Positions 1 through 7,020 are shown, counted from the stretch's first letter. The stretch: 10,547 bases of DNA from CAJCIY01 sp036379355 (GCA_036379355.1 DASVGV010000008.1:1-10547), one strand, 5' to 3'. The notes: generated from the letters alone by a model not told the origin. Numbers and translations are program-made.

Positions 1-1078
1 CGTCGCTGAGGACCGGCCGGGACCGCACGTAGCCGAACGTCACGTGGTCGAGCTCGACCAGTCCCGCGACGCGAGACAGCTCCAGCGCGTCCGGCCGCTC
101 GGCCACGACGGGCTGCGAGTCGATGATCTCCAGCACCCGGACCACGGACGCGCGCGCCTGCTGGCCGATGGTGAGCAAGCCGGCGAGGATGCGCACCGGC
201 GCGACGAGCGAGGACAGGTAGGTGGCGAAGGCGAGGAAGGTGCCCAGCGAGATCTCGTGCCGGGCAGCCAGTACCCCGCCGAACGCGAGAACACCGAGCT
301 GACCGAGGCTGGGGATCGCCTGGAGGGCAGGCGAATAGCGGGCGGTGAGGTGGACCGTACGCAGCCGGCTCGCGAACAGCGACCGTGCCCTTGCCTCGAG
401 CCGCGCCACCTCGCGGGCTTCCTGGCCGAAGCCCTTGACGACCCGTACGCCGGTGACGTCCTCCTCGACCACGCCCGCGACCGCAGCGGCCTGCTGCTGC
501 GCCTCCCAGCTGGCCGGGAACAGCGTGCGGCGGCTGCGGTTCGCGACGACGAACAGGCCCGGCCCCACAAGCAGCGCCACGATCGTGAGCAGCGGGGAGA
601 GCCACGCCATGACCACGATGGAGGTCACGAACAGCAGGGCGTTCCCGCTCATGTTCGGCAAGAAGGCCAGCAGTCCCTGGATCAGGCTGATGTCGCTGCT
701 GGCCCGGCTGACGACCTGGCCGGTGGCCATCTCGTCCTGCCGGGCCCCGTCGAGTCGCTGGAGCGCCCGGAACACGTCGTCGCGCAGGTCGTACTGCACG
801 TCGAGCGCGAGGCGGCCACCGGTGTAGCGGCGGACGAAGCCGAACGCGAAGCTCGCCCCACCGAGCGCGATCAGGGCAATCGCCCACGGGACGATCGACC
901 CGTGCCGGGCGACGATCTGGTCGTCGATGACGTGCCGCTCGATGAGGGGGGTGACGGTGACGACGAGCGTGGCCAGCAGCGCCGCACCGAACGACAGCAG
1001 CACGTTGCGCGGATAGCGCCAGCAGTAGTCACCGGCGATGCGGCGGATCCACCCTCGCTCCGCCGCGGTCTCGCTCAC
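1..1078 (-). CDS. ABC exporter half-transporter, membrane domain and start of ATPase domain (partial)
   Basis: Partial: 359 codons are visible, then the frame leaves the window. The frame opens at a GTG reading V-S-E-T-A-A-E-R-G-W. It encodes a type I exporter membrane domain, with hydrophobic helices such as NVLLSFGAALLATLVVTV near residue 25. EEDVTGVRVVKGFGQE, at about residues 203-218, is the coupling-region motif common in MsbA/LmrA-like exporters. The last codons read LVELDHVTFGY, the beginning of the nucleotide-binding domain with its aromatic A-loop Tyr; Walker A, signature and Walker B motifs lie outside. Family members act as homo- or heterodimers exporting lipids, drugs or peptides, and a partner half could follow downstream. 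The substrate cannot be told. It starts 33 bases after the methyltransferase stop, so it may be last in the same operon. No good ribosome-binding site precedes the GTG; AACAAT seven bases upstream is a weak possible -10. Confidence 0.9.
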   Translation of the reverse strand, partial: MSETAAERGWIRRIAGDYCWRYPRNVLLSFGAALLATLVVTVTPLIERHVIDDQIVARHGSIVPWAIALIALGGASFAFGFVRRYTGGRLALDVQYDLRDDVFRALQRLDGARQDEMATGQVVSRASSDISLIQGLLAFLPNMSGNALLFVTSIVVMAWLSPLLTIVALLVGPGLFVVANRSRRTLFPASWEAQQQAAAVAGVVEEDVTGVRVVKGFGQEAREVARLEARARSLFASRLRTVHLTARYSPALQAIPSLGQLGVLAFGGVLAARHEISLGTFLAFATYLSSLVAPVRILAGLLTIGQQARASVVRVLEIIDSQPVVAERPDALELSRVAGLVELDHVTFGYVRSRPVLSD

Positions 1079-1111
1079 TCTGCGGATTGTTGCATGCCTA
1101 TCGGCAAGGAT

Positions 1112-1885
1112 TCACCGCACGCCGCACACGGCGGCGTCGGTCAGCCCTCGCCAGACCAGGCCGACCTCCCGGAAGCCCGCCGCGCGCAGGGCGTCCTCCT
1201 GCCACCGCAGGGTCGGCGTGAACTCGCCGCCGTGGTCCGCCCCGAACCGGGCGTCGCGTTGCGCCACCAGCGGGGCCAGAGCCGGGTCCGCCCGTGCCGC
1301 CGCCCACCAGCCGGTCCACTCGACGGACCCGTCCGCGTCGTGACGGGCGCTGCGCGCCCGGCGGCGTACGTCGCGCAGGAGCGGTGACAGCGACGGCAGC
1401 CCGTCGTCGGCGTGGTGGTCGGCGTTGACGAGGACGCCGCCGTCGCGCAGCAGGCCGTGGCACTGCGCGTACACGCGCCGGAGGTCCGCTTCGGGGAGCC
1501 AGTGCAGGGCGGTGGCGGTGAGCACCGCGTCGAACGGGCCCCGCACGGCGCTCGGCCACGCCGCGTCCGCGAGGTCCGCGGCTACGATCGTGATCCGGTC
1601 GGTCAGGCCGCGTGCTGCGACCGTGGCCGCCGCGATGCCGAGGAGGGCGGCGTCGACATCGACGAGGGTGGAGCGCCCGGAGGGAAAGCGCTCTGCGACC
1701 CGCAGCGAGATCGAGCCCGTCCCGCCGGCGAGGTCGAGCACGACCGGCGCCGTACCGGCGACGGCCTCGACCGTGTCGAGCATGGCGGCGAACCGCTCCT
1801 CGCGGTCGGGCAGGTAGGACTCCTGCTGCCGGTCCCAGCTGGCCTGCCACCGCTCACCGTCCACGCCCTCGCCGCTCGTCGCCAT
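1112..1885 (-). CDS. Class I SAM-dependent methyltransferase
   Basis: A 257-residue protein with a Rossmann-type methyltransferase core (Methyltransf_11/25-like). Motif I is VVLDLAGGTGS (about 48-58), the acidic end of strand 2 is LVDVD (74-78), AADLAD (102-107) fits the adenine-contacting loop, and ALHWL (126-130) is the post-IV motif seen in trans-aconitate-like methyltransferases. The C-terminal half has a Trp-rich stretch (EWTGWW, 189-194) that may cap the substrate pocket. The substrate is unknown. Start choice: three in-frame ATGs lie at 1915, 1903 and 1885. The last has the best ribosome-binding site (GAGGAG, six bases upstream). The 1903 ATG has GGAG six bases upstream, so a ten- or six-residue extension is possible. 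It lies 98 bases after the PH-domain gene and 33 before the ABC exporter, all on one strand, suggesting co-transcription. Confidence 0.88.
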   Translation of the reverse strand: MATSGEGVDGERWQASWDRQQESYLPDREERFAAMLDTVEAVAGTAPVVLDLAGGTGSISLRVAERFPSGRSTLVDVDAALLGIAAATVAARGLTDRITIVAADLADAAWPSAVRGPFDAVLTATALHWLPEADLRRVYAQCHGLLRDGGVLVNADHHADDGLPSLSPLLRDVRRRARSARHDADGSVEWTGWWAAARADPALAPLVAQRDARFGADHGGEFTPTLRWQEDALRAAGFREVGLVWRGLTDAAVCGVR

Positions 1886-1983
1886 GCGCGCCTCCTCGGA
1901 CATCGGAATCTCCATCGTCGACCACCGCGCCGGACCACCATGGAGGCGGATCTGGTCATGCGCCCGTCAGGGCCGCGGAGGCC

Positions 1984-2511
1984 TCAGCGCGGTGACGGGC
2001 GGGGCCGCGGCCGCGGCTTCGGGCTCGGCCGGGGCCGGGCAACCGGGGGAGCGGCCAGGCGGGCGCGGTAGTCCTCGATCCGCGCCAGCAGGTCGTCGGC
2101 GGCGACTCCCCGCAGCGCGGGCAGCGCGCGGTCCGCCTGGGCGCGGCGGGCGTCGGCCTCGGACAGCCCACCTCTCGCGGTGCCCCGGTACCCGAACGCC
2201 ACCAGCTCCCGACGGCCCTCGGTCCAGACGTGGAAGTCGTGGCAGTCGGCCCAGGCGTACGCCCGGGTGGTGAACGGCGTCCGGGCCACCAGCCCGGCCG
2301 GCGTCAACACCACGGAAGCCGGCACCAGACCCTCGACGAGGGCGAAAAGCAGGAAGGCTCCGAAGACGGCCACCCACACCACACCGAACAGCAGCGCGCT
2401 CCGCAGGATCAGCAGCCCGACGATCACCAGCGCCAGCGACAGGGAGAGCGGGCCGGTGAGGACGGCGCGGTGCGCGCTGATCCGCTCGTCGGTCACGGTC
2501 GCCGGTTCCAT
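1984..2511 (-). CDS. Small membrane protein with bacterial PH-like domain and Pro/Arg-rich tail
   Basis: A 175-residue protein of unknown function. A short polar N-terminus leads into two adjacent hydrophobic segments (about 22-37 and 40-60). A soluble part follows: VVLTPAGLVARTPF (67-80), AWADCHDF (86-93) and ELVAFGYRG (102-110). This beta-rich pattern, with a turn and then a W-x-D/E step, is typical of bacterial PH-like domains (bPH/DUF families) anchored by a two-helix hairpin. An amphipathic helix follows (DDLLARIEDYRARL, 139-152), then a striking cationic tail of alternating Pro and Arg (159-175). The ATG overlaps the kynureninase-like TGA by one base (TGATG), strong evidence for translational coupling. 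The tail could bind nucleic acid, acidic phospholipid or an SH3-like partner; this is speculation. The long open frame continuing upstream is a shadow of the aminotransferase-fold gene. Confidence 0.85.
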   Translation of the reverse strand: MEPATVTDERISAHRAVLTGPLSLSLALVIVGLLILRSALLFGVVWVAVFGAFLLFALVEGLVPASVVLTPAGLVARTPFTTRAYAWADCHDFHVWTEGRRELVAFGYRGTARGGLSEADARRAQADRALPALRGVAADDLLARIEDYRARLAAPPVARPRPSPKPRPRPRPSPR

Positions 2512-3680
2512 CAGGCCGCGGCCACGGCCTCGGCCACGGCTTCGACGAACGCATCCACCTCGTCCGCGGTGTTGTAGAAGTGCGGCGAGGCCCGCAGGCC
2601 GACGCCCGGCCGGAAGTCGAGGACCACGCCGCGGGCGATCAGCCGGTCGTGCACGCGCTGGGCCTGACCGGGGTCGAACGCGACATGGCCACCGCGGCGA
2701 TCGGCGTCGAGGGAGGAGTTGAGCGTCCAGCCGTGGCCGACTGCGGCCGCGACGAGCCGCTGGGTCAGTGACTGCGACCGTTCGCGGATGCGCTGGACTC
2801 CGACGTCGAGGACCGCCTGGTAACCGGGCGCAGCCGCGTAGGCGGCGGGCACGCCCGGGGTCCCGCCGGCGAAGCGGGTCACCCCCTCGGCGTACTCGAT
2901 CTCGTCGAAGGCGAAGTCGAACGGGCGGGCGTGGCCGAACCAGCCGACGGTCGCCGGACGCAGGAGGCCCGCCAGCCGCGGCGCGACGTACATCCAGCCG
3001 GCGCCGGGCCCGCCGCACAGGTACTTCACGGATCCGCCGAGGCAGATGTCGACGTCCAGCGCGACGACGTCGAGAGGAACCGTCCCGGCCGCCTGGTACG
3101 CGTCGACCACCACGAGCGCGCCGGCCGCGTGCGCCGCCGCGAGGATCGGCGTCACGTCGAGCACCGTCGCCGTCCGGAAGAGCACCTTGCTCACGTACAC
3201 GAGCGCCGTCCGGTCGTCGATCGCCTCGACGAGCCGCTCCTCGTCCACGGTGATACCGCCGTCGTCGCTGATCGGCACGGTCACCACGTCGGCGCCGAAC
3301 CGCTGCTGCTCGTGCAGCAGGTAGTGGCTGCCCGGCCATTCGACGTCGTCGGCGTAGACGATCCGGTTCCGGCGACCGGACAGGTCGAGACACGAGACCA
3401 CGGCGGCCAGCAGGTCGGCCACGTTCTGCCGCAGCACGGTCGACCCCGCCGGGGCGCCGACCACCGCTCCGACGAGATCCGCGACGCGGGTCATCTCCGG
3501 CTGCCAGGTGTCCCACGCGGTCACGCCCTGCGTGGCCCACAGGCGGCCGTACTCCGCCAGCCGGGCAGGGGTGTCGCGATGCATGGCGCCAAGGGTGTGC
3601 GAGGCGAGGTACGTCGTGCGGTCGAGGACCGGGTAGTCGGAGCGGCGCTCGGCCAGCTCCGGATGGACGTCTACGGGCAC
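2511..3680 (-). CDS. Kynureninase-like PLP-dependent enzyme (aminotransferase class V fold)
   Basis: A 389-residue fold-type I PLP enzyme. VVVDAYQAAG (190-199) supplies the Asp (D193) that contacts the pyridine nitrogen. GGSVKYLCGGPG (215-226) carries the Schiff-base lysine K219 in the context K-Y-L-x-G-G-P-G, diagnostic of the kynureninase branch. The N-terminal YLASHTLGAM (24-33) aligns with kynureninase YLDGNSLG, and the C-terminal FRPG..LR.SPHFYN..DEVD (356-375) matches that family. Kynureninase cleaves kynurenine to anthranilate and alanine in the cytosol. Here Asn of the usual D-G-N-S-L-G is replaced and no other tryptophan-degradation gene is nearby, so a related hydrolase, lyase or desulfurase role is possible. 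The GTG start has no ribosome-binding site at the usual distance but has TACCGT seven bases upstream, suggesting leaderless transcription. It is divergent from glpX and coupled to the PH-domain gene. Confidence 0.88.
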   Translation of the reverse strand: MPVDVHPELAERRSDYPVLDRTTYLASHTLGAMHRDTPARLAEYGRLWATQGVTAWDTWQPEMTRVADLVGAVVGAPAGSTVLRQNVADLLAAVVSCLDLSGRRNRIVYADDVEWPGSHYLLHEQQRFGADVVTVPISDDGGITVDEERLVEAIDDRTALVYVSKVLFRTATVLDVTPILAAAHAAGALVVVDAYQAAGTVPLDVVALDVDICLGGSVKYLCGGPGAGWMYVAPRLAGLLRPATVGWFGHARPFDFAFDEIEYAEGVTRFAGGTPGVPAAYAAAPGYQAVLDVGVQRIRERSQSLTQRLVAAAVGHGWTLNSSLDADRRGGHVAFDPGQAQRVHDRLIARGVVLDFRPGVGLRASPHFYNTADEVDAFVEAVAEAVAAA

Positions 3681-3687
3681 GGGGCCG

Positions 3688-3693
3688 ACGGTA
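3688..3693 (-). promoter_or_regulatory. Putative -10 (TACCGT) of the kynureninase-like gene, leaderless layout
   Basis: TACCGT on the minus strand ends seven bases before the GTG at 3680, which places the expected transcription start on the start codon. No clear -35 hexamer is visible, which is common for actinobacterial housekeeping promoters. This is inferred from position and motif only. Confidence 0.5.
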
Positions 3694-3701
3694 TCTCCCG
3701 A

Positions 3702-3727
3702 GCCCGGCGGCGTGCTGCGCGCCGGGC
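3702..3727. repeat. Perfect 8-bp inverted repeat in the divergent intergenic region
   Basis: GCCCGGCG (3702-3709) and CGCCGGGC (3720-3727) are exact reverse complements separated by ten bases. The repeat sits in the 91-bp gap between two divergent starts, upstream of both predicted -10 boxes. It could be an operator shared by glpX and the kynureninase-like gene, or a hairpin. GC-rich palindromes also arise by chance at this base composition. Confidence 0.3.
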
Positions 3728-3759
3728 GACGATCACCCCGGTTCGGCCTCCGGGCTGGC

Positions 3760-3765
3760 TAGGGT
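3760..3765 (+). promoter_or_regulatory. Putative -10 (TAGGGT) of glpX, leaderless layout
   Basis: TAGGGT ends six bases before the glpX GTG at 3772, placing the expected first transcribed base on the start codon. An AGG within GTGAGGTC lies only a few bases from the GTG, too close for a normal ribosome-binding site. No recognisable -35 was found at 16-18 bases. Confidence 0.5.
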
Positions 3766-3771
3766 GAGGTC

Positions 3772-4797
3772 GTGACCGCCGACCCGACGGCGTCCCGGCC
3801 CCACCCGCACGCCGAGACACCCGACCGCAACCTCGCGCTCGAGCTGGTACGCGTCACGGAAGCAGCCGCGATGGCCGCCGGACGGTACGTCGGCAGGGGC
3901 GACAAGAACGGTGGCGACGGGGCGGCCGTCGACGCGATGCGCCGTCTCATCGGCAGCGTCTCCATGCAGGGCGTGGTCGTCATCGGGGAGGGTGAGAAGG
4001 ACGCCGCGCCGATGCTGTTCAACGGTGAGCACGTCGGCGACGGCAGCGGACCCGAGGTCGACGTGGCCGTCGACCCCATCGACGGAACCACGCTGATGGC
4101 CAAGGGCATGAACAACGCCATCGCGGTCATGGCGGTTGCCGAACGGCACACGATGTACGACCCGTCGGCCGTGTTCTACATGAACAAGCTCGTGACCGGA
4201 CCCGAGGCGGCGAACGTCGTCGACATCCGCGTACCGGTCGCCGAGAACGTCAACGCGGTCGCGAAGGCCAAGAACGGCCGGCCCGAGGACGTGACCGTGG
4301 TCGTGCTCGACCGGCCGCGCCACGCGCAGCTGGTCGAGGAGATCCGGGCCAGCGGCGCGCGCATCCGCTTCATCTCCGACGGCGACGTCGCCGGTGCGAT
4401 CGCCGCTGCCCGTCCCAGTGGCGGCATCGACCTGCTGCTCGGGGTGGGCGGGACCCCGGAGGGGATCATCGCGGCCTGCGCGGTGACCTGCCTCGGCGGA
4501 GTGATCCAGGCCCAGCTCGCCCCCCGCGACGACGCCGAGCGGGAGAAGGCGCTCGCCGCCGGGCACGACCTCGACGCGGTGCTGCTCACGAACGACCTGG
4601 TACGCAGCGACAACGTGTTCTTCGTGGCCACGGGCGTGACCGACGGGGACATGCTGCGCGGCGTGCGCTACTTCGGCGGCGGCTGTACGACGCACTCGGT
4701 CGTCATGCGCTCGAAGTCGGGCACGATCCGCTATCTCGACTCGCATCACTCGCTGACCAAGCTGCGCACGTACAGCGCCGTCGACTTCGACGGATAG
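3772..4797 (+). CDS. glpX: Fructose-1,6-bisphosphatase class II
   Basis: A 341-residue GlpX-type enzyme that hydrolyses fructose 1,6-bisphosphate to fructose 6-phosphate in cytosolic gluconeogenesis; in actinobacteria GlpX is usually the main fructose bisphosphatase. Family landmarks are all visible: GRGDKNGGD with metal ligand D44 (41-49), VIGEGEKD (70-77) with the acidic metal site, VDPIDGTTLMAKG (100-112), the lithium-sensitive phosphatase signature, and GVGGTPEGI (224-232) with the conserved Glu. Length fits the family. The N-terminus has about 18 extra polar residues before the conserved LALELVRVTEAA helix, common in actinobacterial versions. The start is GTG with TAGGGT six bases upstream, suggesting a leaderless message. 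It lies divergent from the kynureninase-like gene and upstream of fumC on the same strand, the same pairing as Rv1099c-Rv1098c in M. tuberculosis. Confidence 0.97.
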   Translation: MTADPTASRPHPHAETPDRNLALELVRVTEAAAMAAGRYVGRGDKNGGDGAAVDAMRRLIGSVSMQGVVVIGEGEKDAAPMLFNGEHVGDGSGPEVDVAVDPIDGTTLMAKGMNNAIAVMAVAERHTMYDPSAVFYMNKLVTGPEAANVVDIRVPVAENVNAVAKAKNGRPEDVTVVVLDRPRHAQLVEEIRASGARIRFISDGDVAGAIAAARPSGGIDLLLGVGGTPEGIIAACAVTCLGGVIQAQLAPRDDAEREKALAAGHDLDAVLLTNDLVRSDNVFFVATGVTDGDMLRGVRYFGGGCTTHSVVMRSKSGTIRYLDSHHSLTKLRTYSAVDFDG

Positions 4798-5032
4798 CTG
4801 CGGCGGCCGACCAGGCCGTGGTGCTCGACGCTCTTGCCGCTGCGGCGCCGCCCCCGACGAGACCGGCCGACTGCTCACCGCGCTCCAGCACGAGCCCCCC
4901 TGATCGCTCGGTTCGACACGTGGCTTCTCCGCCCGGGACACGGTCGCAGACCTCGTGGGCCACCTCGCCGGCACCTGACGACCGCCGCGGCGCGTCAGGT
5001 CGGCTCACGGGCAGCCGAATACGCTCGCAGCC
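4798..5032. other. glpX-fumC intergenic region with a possible decayed gene fragment
   Basis: These 235 bases separate glpX from fumC. No intact gene with a plausible start and coding character was found. On the plus strand, 4934-4978 reads R-D-T-V-A-D-L-V-G-H-L-A-G-T-stop. It resembles the conserved W-T-V-R-D-L-V-A-H-L-A-G helix of the TIGR03083/maleylpyruvate-isomerase-like (DinB-fold) family. Upstream pieces in other frames, VLDALAAA and GRLLTALQ, could be degraded remnants of the same protein. The fumC promoter occupies the right end. The resemblance is weak and may be chance. Confidence 0.25.
5020..5025 (+). promoter_or_regulatory. Putative -10 (TACGCT) of fumC, leaderless layout
   Basis: TACGCT ends seven bases before the fumC ATG at 5033. 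The bases between (CGCAGCC) contain no ribosome-binding site, so a leaderless transcript is the simplest reading. No convincing -35 element was found; CAGGTC at about 4996 is the nearest at the right distance and is poor. Confidence 0.5.
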
Positions 5033-6424
5033 ATGAGCGAAGAGCAGGGGTACCGCGTCGAGCACGACTCGATGGGCGACGTCCGCGTCCCCAAGAACGC
5101 GAAGTGGCGGGCGCAGACCCAGCGTGCCGTCGAGAACTTCCCGGTGAGCGGCGTCCGTCTCGAACGGGCCCACATCGCGGCACTGGCGCACATCAAGAGC
5201 GCCGCCGCCGCCGTGAACGCCGAGCTGGGCGTGATCCCCGACGACCTGTCGACCGCGATACAGGACGCCGCCGCCGAGGTCGCGGCCGGAAAGTGGGACG
5301 ACGAGTTCCCGCTCGACGTGTTCCAGACCGGTTCGGGCACCAGCAGCAACATGAACACCAACGAGGTGCTCGCGACGCTGGCGGCCGAGAAGCTCGGCCG
5401 GCCGGTGCACCCCAACGACGACGTCAACGCGAGCCAGTCGTCCAACGACGTCTTCCCCTCGTCCATCCACGTGGCCGCCGCGACGTCGGTCGTCACACTC
5501 CTGATCCCCGCCCTCGACGAGCTCGCCCGGTCACTGGAGGCGAAGGCCCGCGAGTTCGAGACGGTCGTCAAGTCCGGCCGTACCCACCTGATGGACGCGA
5601 CCCCGGTCACCCTCGGGCAGGAGTTCGGCGGGTACGCCGCCGCCGTCCGGCTCGGCATCGAGCGGCTCGAGGCGGTTCTCAACCGGGTGGGCGAGCTGCC
5701 GCTCGGCGGCACTGCCGTCGGCACCGGCATCAACACCCCGCCCGGCTTCGCGGCCAAGGTCATCGCGCTGCTCGCCGACCGCACCGGCCTGCCGCTGTCC
5801 GAGGCCCGCAACCACTTCGAGGCGCAGGCGTCCCGCGACGCCATCGTCGAGCTGTCGGGGGTGCTCCGCGTCATCGCGGTCGGCTTCAACAAGATCGCCA
5901 ACGACCTGCGCTGGATGTCGTCGGGTCCCCGTGCCGGCCTCGCCGAGATCCACCTGCCCGACCTCCAGCCGGGCTCGTCGATCATGCCGGGCAAGGTCAA
6001 CCCGGTCATCCCCGAGGCGGTCTGCCAGGTCGTCGCCCAAGTCGTCGGCAACGACGCCGCGGTCGCGTTCGGCGGCGCGGCCGGCAACCTCGAGCTGAAC
6101 GTGATGCTCCCGGTCATCGCCCGCAACGTGCTCGAGTCGATCCGCATCCTGGCCTCGATCGCGAGCCTGCTGGCCACCAAGACGATCGACGGCACGACGG
6201 CCGACGTCGACCGGTGCCGCCGCTACGCCGAGTCGTCGGCGTCCATCGTCACCCCCCTCAACCGCTACATCGGCTACGAGGAGGCGTCCAAGGTTGCCAA
6301 GCAGTCGCTGGCCGAGAACAAGACCATCCGCGAGGTGGTCATCGAGCGCGGGTACGTCGGTGACAAGCTCACGGAGGAGCAGCTCGACGCGGCACTCGAC
6401 GTCCTGTCGATGACACACCCCTAG
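5033..6424 (+). CDS. fumC: Class II fumarate hydratase (fumarase C)
   Basis: A 463-residue member of the fumarase/aspartase superfamily, normal length for iron-independent class II fumarase. It catalyses reversible hydration of fumarate to malate in the TCA cycle and works as a cytosolic homotetramer. The signature loop GSSIMPGKVNP lies at 314-324, with S315, K321 and N323 matching the E. coli catalytic loop (S318, K324, N326). SGRTHLMDATPVTLGQEF carries the active-site His (H185). VHPNDDVNASQSSNDVFPSS, starting near residue 125, is the family's second conserved region. The mix of G-Q-E-F with N-D-V-N-x-S-Q-S fits fumarase rather than aspartase. ATG follows TACGCT by seven bases, suggesting leaderless expression. 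The stop codon TAG at 6422 also forms the first three bases of the likely -10 of the next gene. Confidence 0.97.
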   Translation: MSEEQGYRVEHDSMGDVRVPKNAKWRAQTQRAVENFPVSGVRLERAHIAALAHIKSAAAAVNAELGVIPDDLSTAIQDAAAEVAAGKWDDEFPLDVFQTGSGTSSNMNTNEVLATLAAEKLGRPVHPNDDVNASQSSNDVFPSSIHVAAATSVVTLLIPALDELARSLEAKAREFETVVKSGRTHLMDATPVTLGQEFGGYAAAVRLGIERLEAVLNRVGELPLGGTAVGTGINTPPGFAAKVIALLADRTGLPLSEARNHFEAQASRDAIVELSGVLRVIAVGFNKIANDLRWMSSGPRAGLAEIHLPDLQPGSSIMPGKVNPVIPEAVCQVVAQVVGNDAAVAFGGAAGNLELNVMLPVIARNVLESIRILASIASLLATKTIDGTTADVDRCRRYAESSASIVTPLNRYIGYEEASKVAKQSLAENKTIREVVIERGYVGDKLTEEQLDAALDVLSMTHP

Positions 6425-6427
6425 TCT
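6422..6427 (+). promoter_or_regulatory. Putative -10 (TAGTCT) of the ferritin-like gene, overlapping the fumC stop codon
   Basis: TAGTCT ends six bases before the ATG at 6434. Its first three bases are the fumC stop codon. No good ribosome-binding site lies between them (GTGGGC only), so the ferritin-like gene may have its own leaderless transcript starting inside the end of fumC. Reinitiation after fumC translation is the alternative. Confidence 0.48.
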
Positions 6428-6433
6428 GTGGGC

Positions 6434-6964
6434 ATGGCTGACTTCCTGACCGATGTCCAGACCCTGCGCGCGCGCGCCCGCGAGCACATCGAGAAGGGCC
6501 CGGTGACCGACGCGTACGGCGCTGACGTCGAGCGGGTGATCGCGGTGCTCAACGAGGCGCTGGCGACCGAGATCGTCTGCACCCTGCGCTACCGGCGGCA
6601 CTACTACACCGCGACCGGCCTGGACGCGGGCCCGGTGGCCGCCGAGTTCCTCCAGCACGCGAACGAGGAGCAGGACCACGCCGACCGCATCGCCGCTCGC
6701 ATATCCCAGCTGAACGGCGAGCCGGACTTCAACCCCGACACGCTGACCGCGCGCGCCCACGCCGAGTACGACGCCAGCACCGGCCTGCTGGAGATGGTCA
6801 AGGAGGACCTGGTCGCCGAGCGGGTGGCGATCGCCTCGTACAGCGAGATGATCACCTGGCTGGGCGACTCCGACCCCACCACGCGGCGCATGCTCGAGGA
6901 CATCCTCGCGATGGAGGAGGAGCACGCCACGGACCTGCTGGAGTTCCTGGAGAAGATGCAGTAA
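6434..6964 (+). CDS. Ferritin-like four-helix-bundle protein (bacterioferritin/Dps-type domain)
   Basis: A 176-residue protein of the ferritin-like superfamily. Candidate di-iron ligands are spaced as in ferritins: E46 (LATEI), E79 and H82 (ANEEQDHAD, an E-x-x-H), E129 (LVAERVA), E161 and H164 (EEEHATD, second E-x-x-H). Helices would cover roughly 32-58, 66-94, 113-140 and 149-174. The family includes bacterioferritins that oxidise and store iron in a 24-mer; no obvious haem Met was assigned, and oligomer type cannot be told. A GTG two codons upstream (6428) would add two residues, but the TAGTCT hexamer points to ATG 6434. It begins nine bases after fumC, whose product needs no iron, so a metabolic link is not required. 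A 7-bp hairpin follows at 6986-7007. Confidence 0.88.
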   Translation: MADFLTDVQTLRARAREHIEKGPVTDAYGADVERVIAVLNEALATEIVCTLRYRRHYYTATGLDAGPVAAEFLQHANEEQDHADRIAARISQLNGEPDFNPDTLTARAHAEYDASTGLLEMVKEDLVAERVAIASYSEMITWLGDSDPTTRRMLEDILAMEEEHATDLLEFLEKMQ

Positions 6965-6985
6965 CCCCGGCCGCATCACCCTTTT

Positions 6986-7007
6986 GGCGCTGCAAGTCGT
7001 CAGCGCC
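6986..7007 (+). terminator. Hairpin after the ferritin-like gene, possible terminator without U-tract
   Basis: GGCGCTG (6986-6992) and CAGCGCC (7001-7007) form a perfect 7-bp GC-rich stem with an 8-base loop, 21 bases past the TAA. No T-run follows; TTTT instead precedes the stem. Actinobacterial terminators often lack U-tails, so a terminator is plausible. It also overlaps the probable promoter region of the next gene. Confidence 0.35.
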
Positions 7008-7014
7008 GGGGGTC

Positions 7015-7020
7015 GAACCT
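7015..7020 (+). promoter_or_regulatory. Weak -10 candidate (GAACCT) of the zinc-ribbon gene
   Basis: GAACCT ends six bases before the ATG at 7027, the same spacing as the better TANNNT boxes in this window, but the first T is replaced by G. The conserved A2 and T6 are present. Only G-rich bases (TTGGGGC) lie between it and the ATG, too close for a normal ribosome-binding site. Confidence 0.25.

Noticed and set aside
44..1387. Long plus-strand open frame (447 codons)
   Set aside because: It runs antisense to the ABC exporter and methyltransferase genes and its product is Arg/Asp/Gly-rich without domains; a high-GC shadow frame.
2512..3540. Upstream part of a 518-codon minus frame continuous with the PH-domain gene
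   Set aside because: It overlaps the kynureninase-like gene in another frame and is Arg/Gly-rich. Only the part from ATG 2511 has domain character.
3733..4974. 413-codon minus-strand frame opposite glpX
   Set aside because: Antisense to a clear fructose bisphosphatase, with no recognisable domain.
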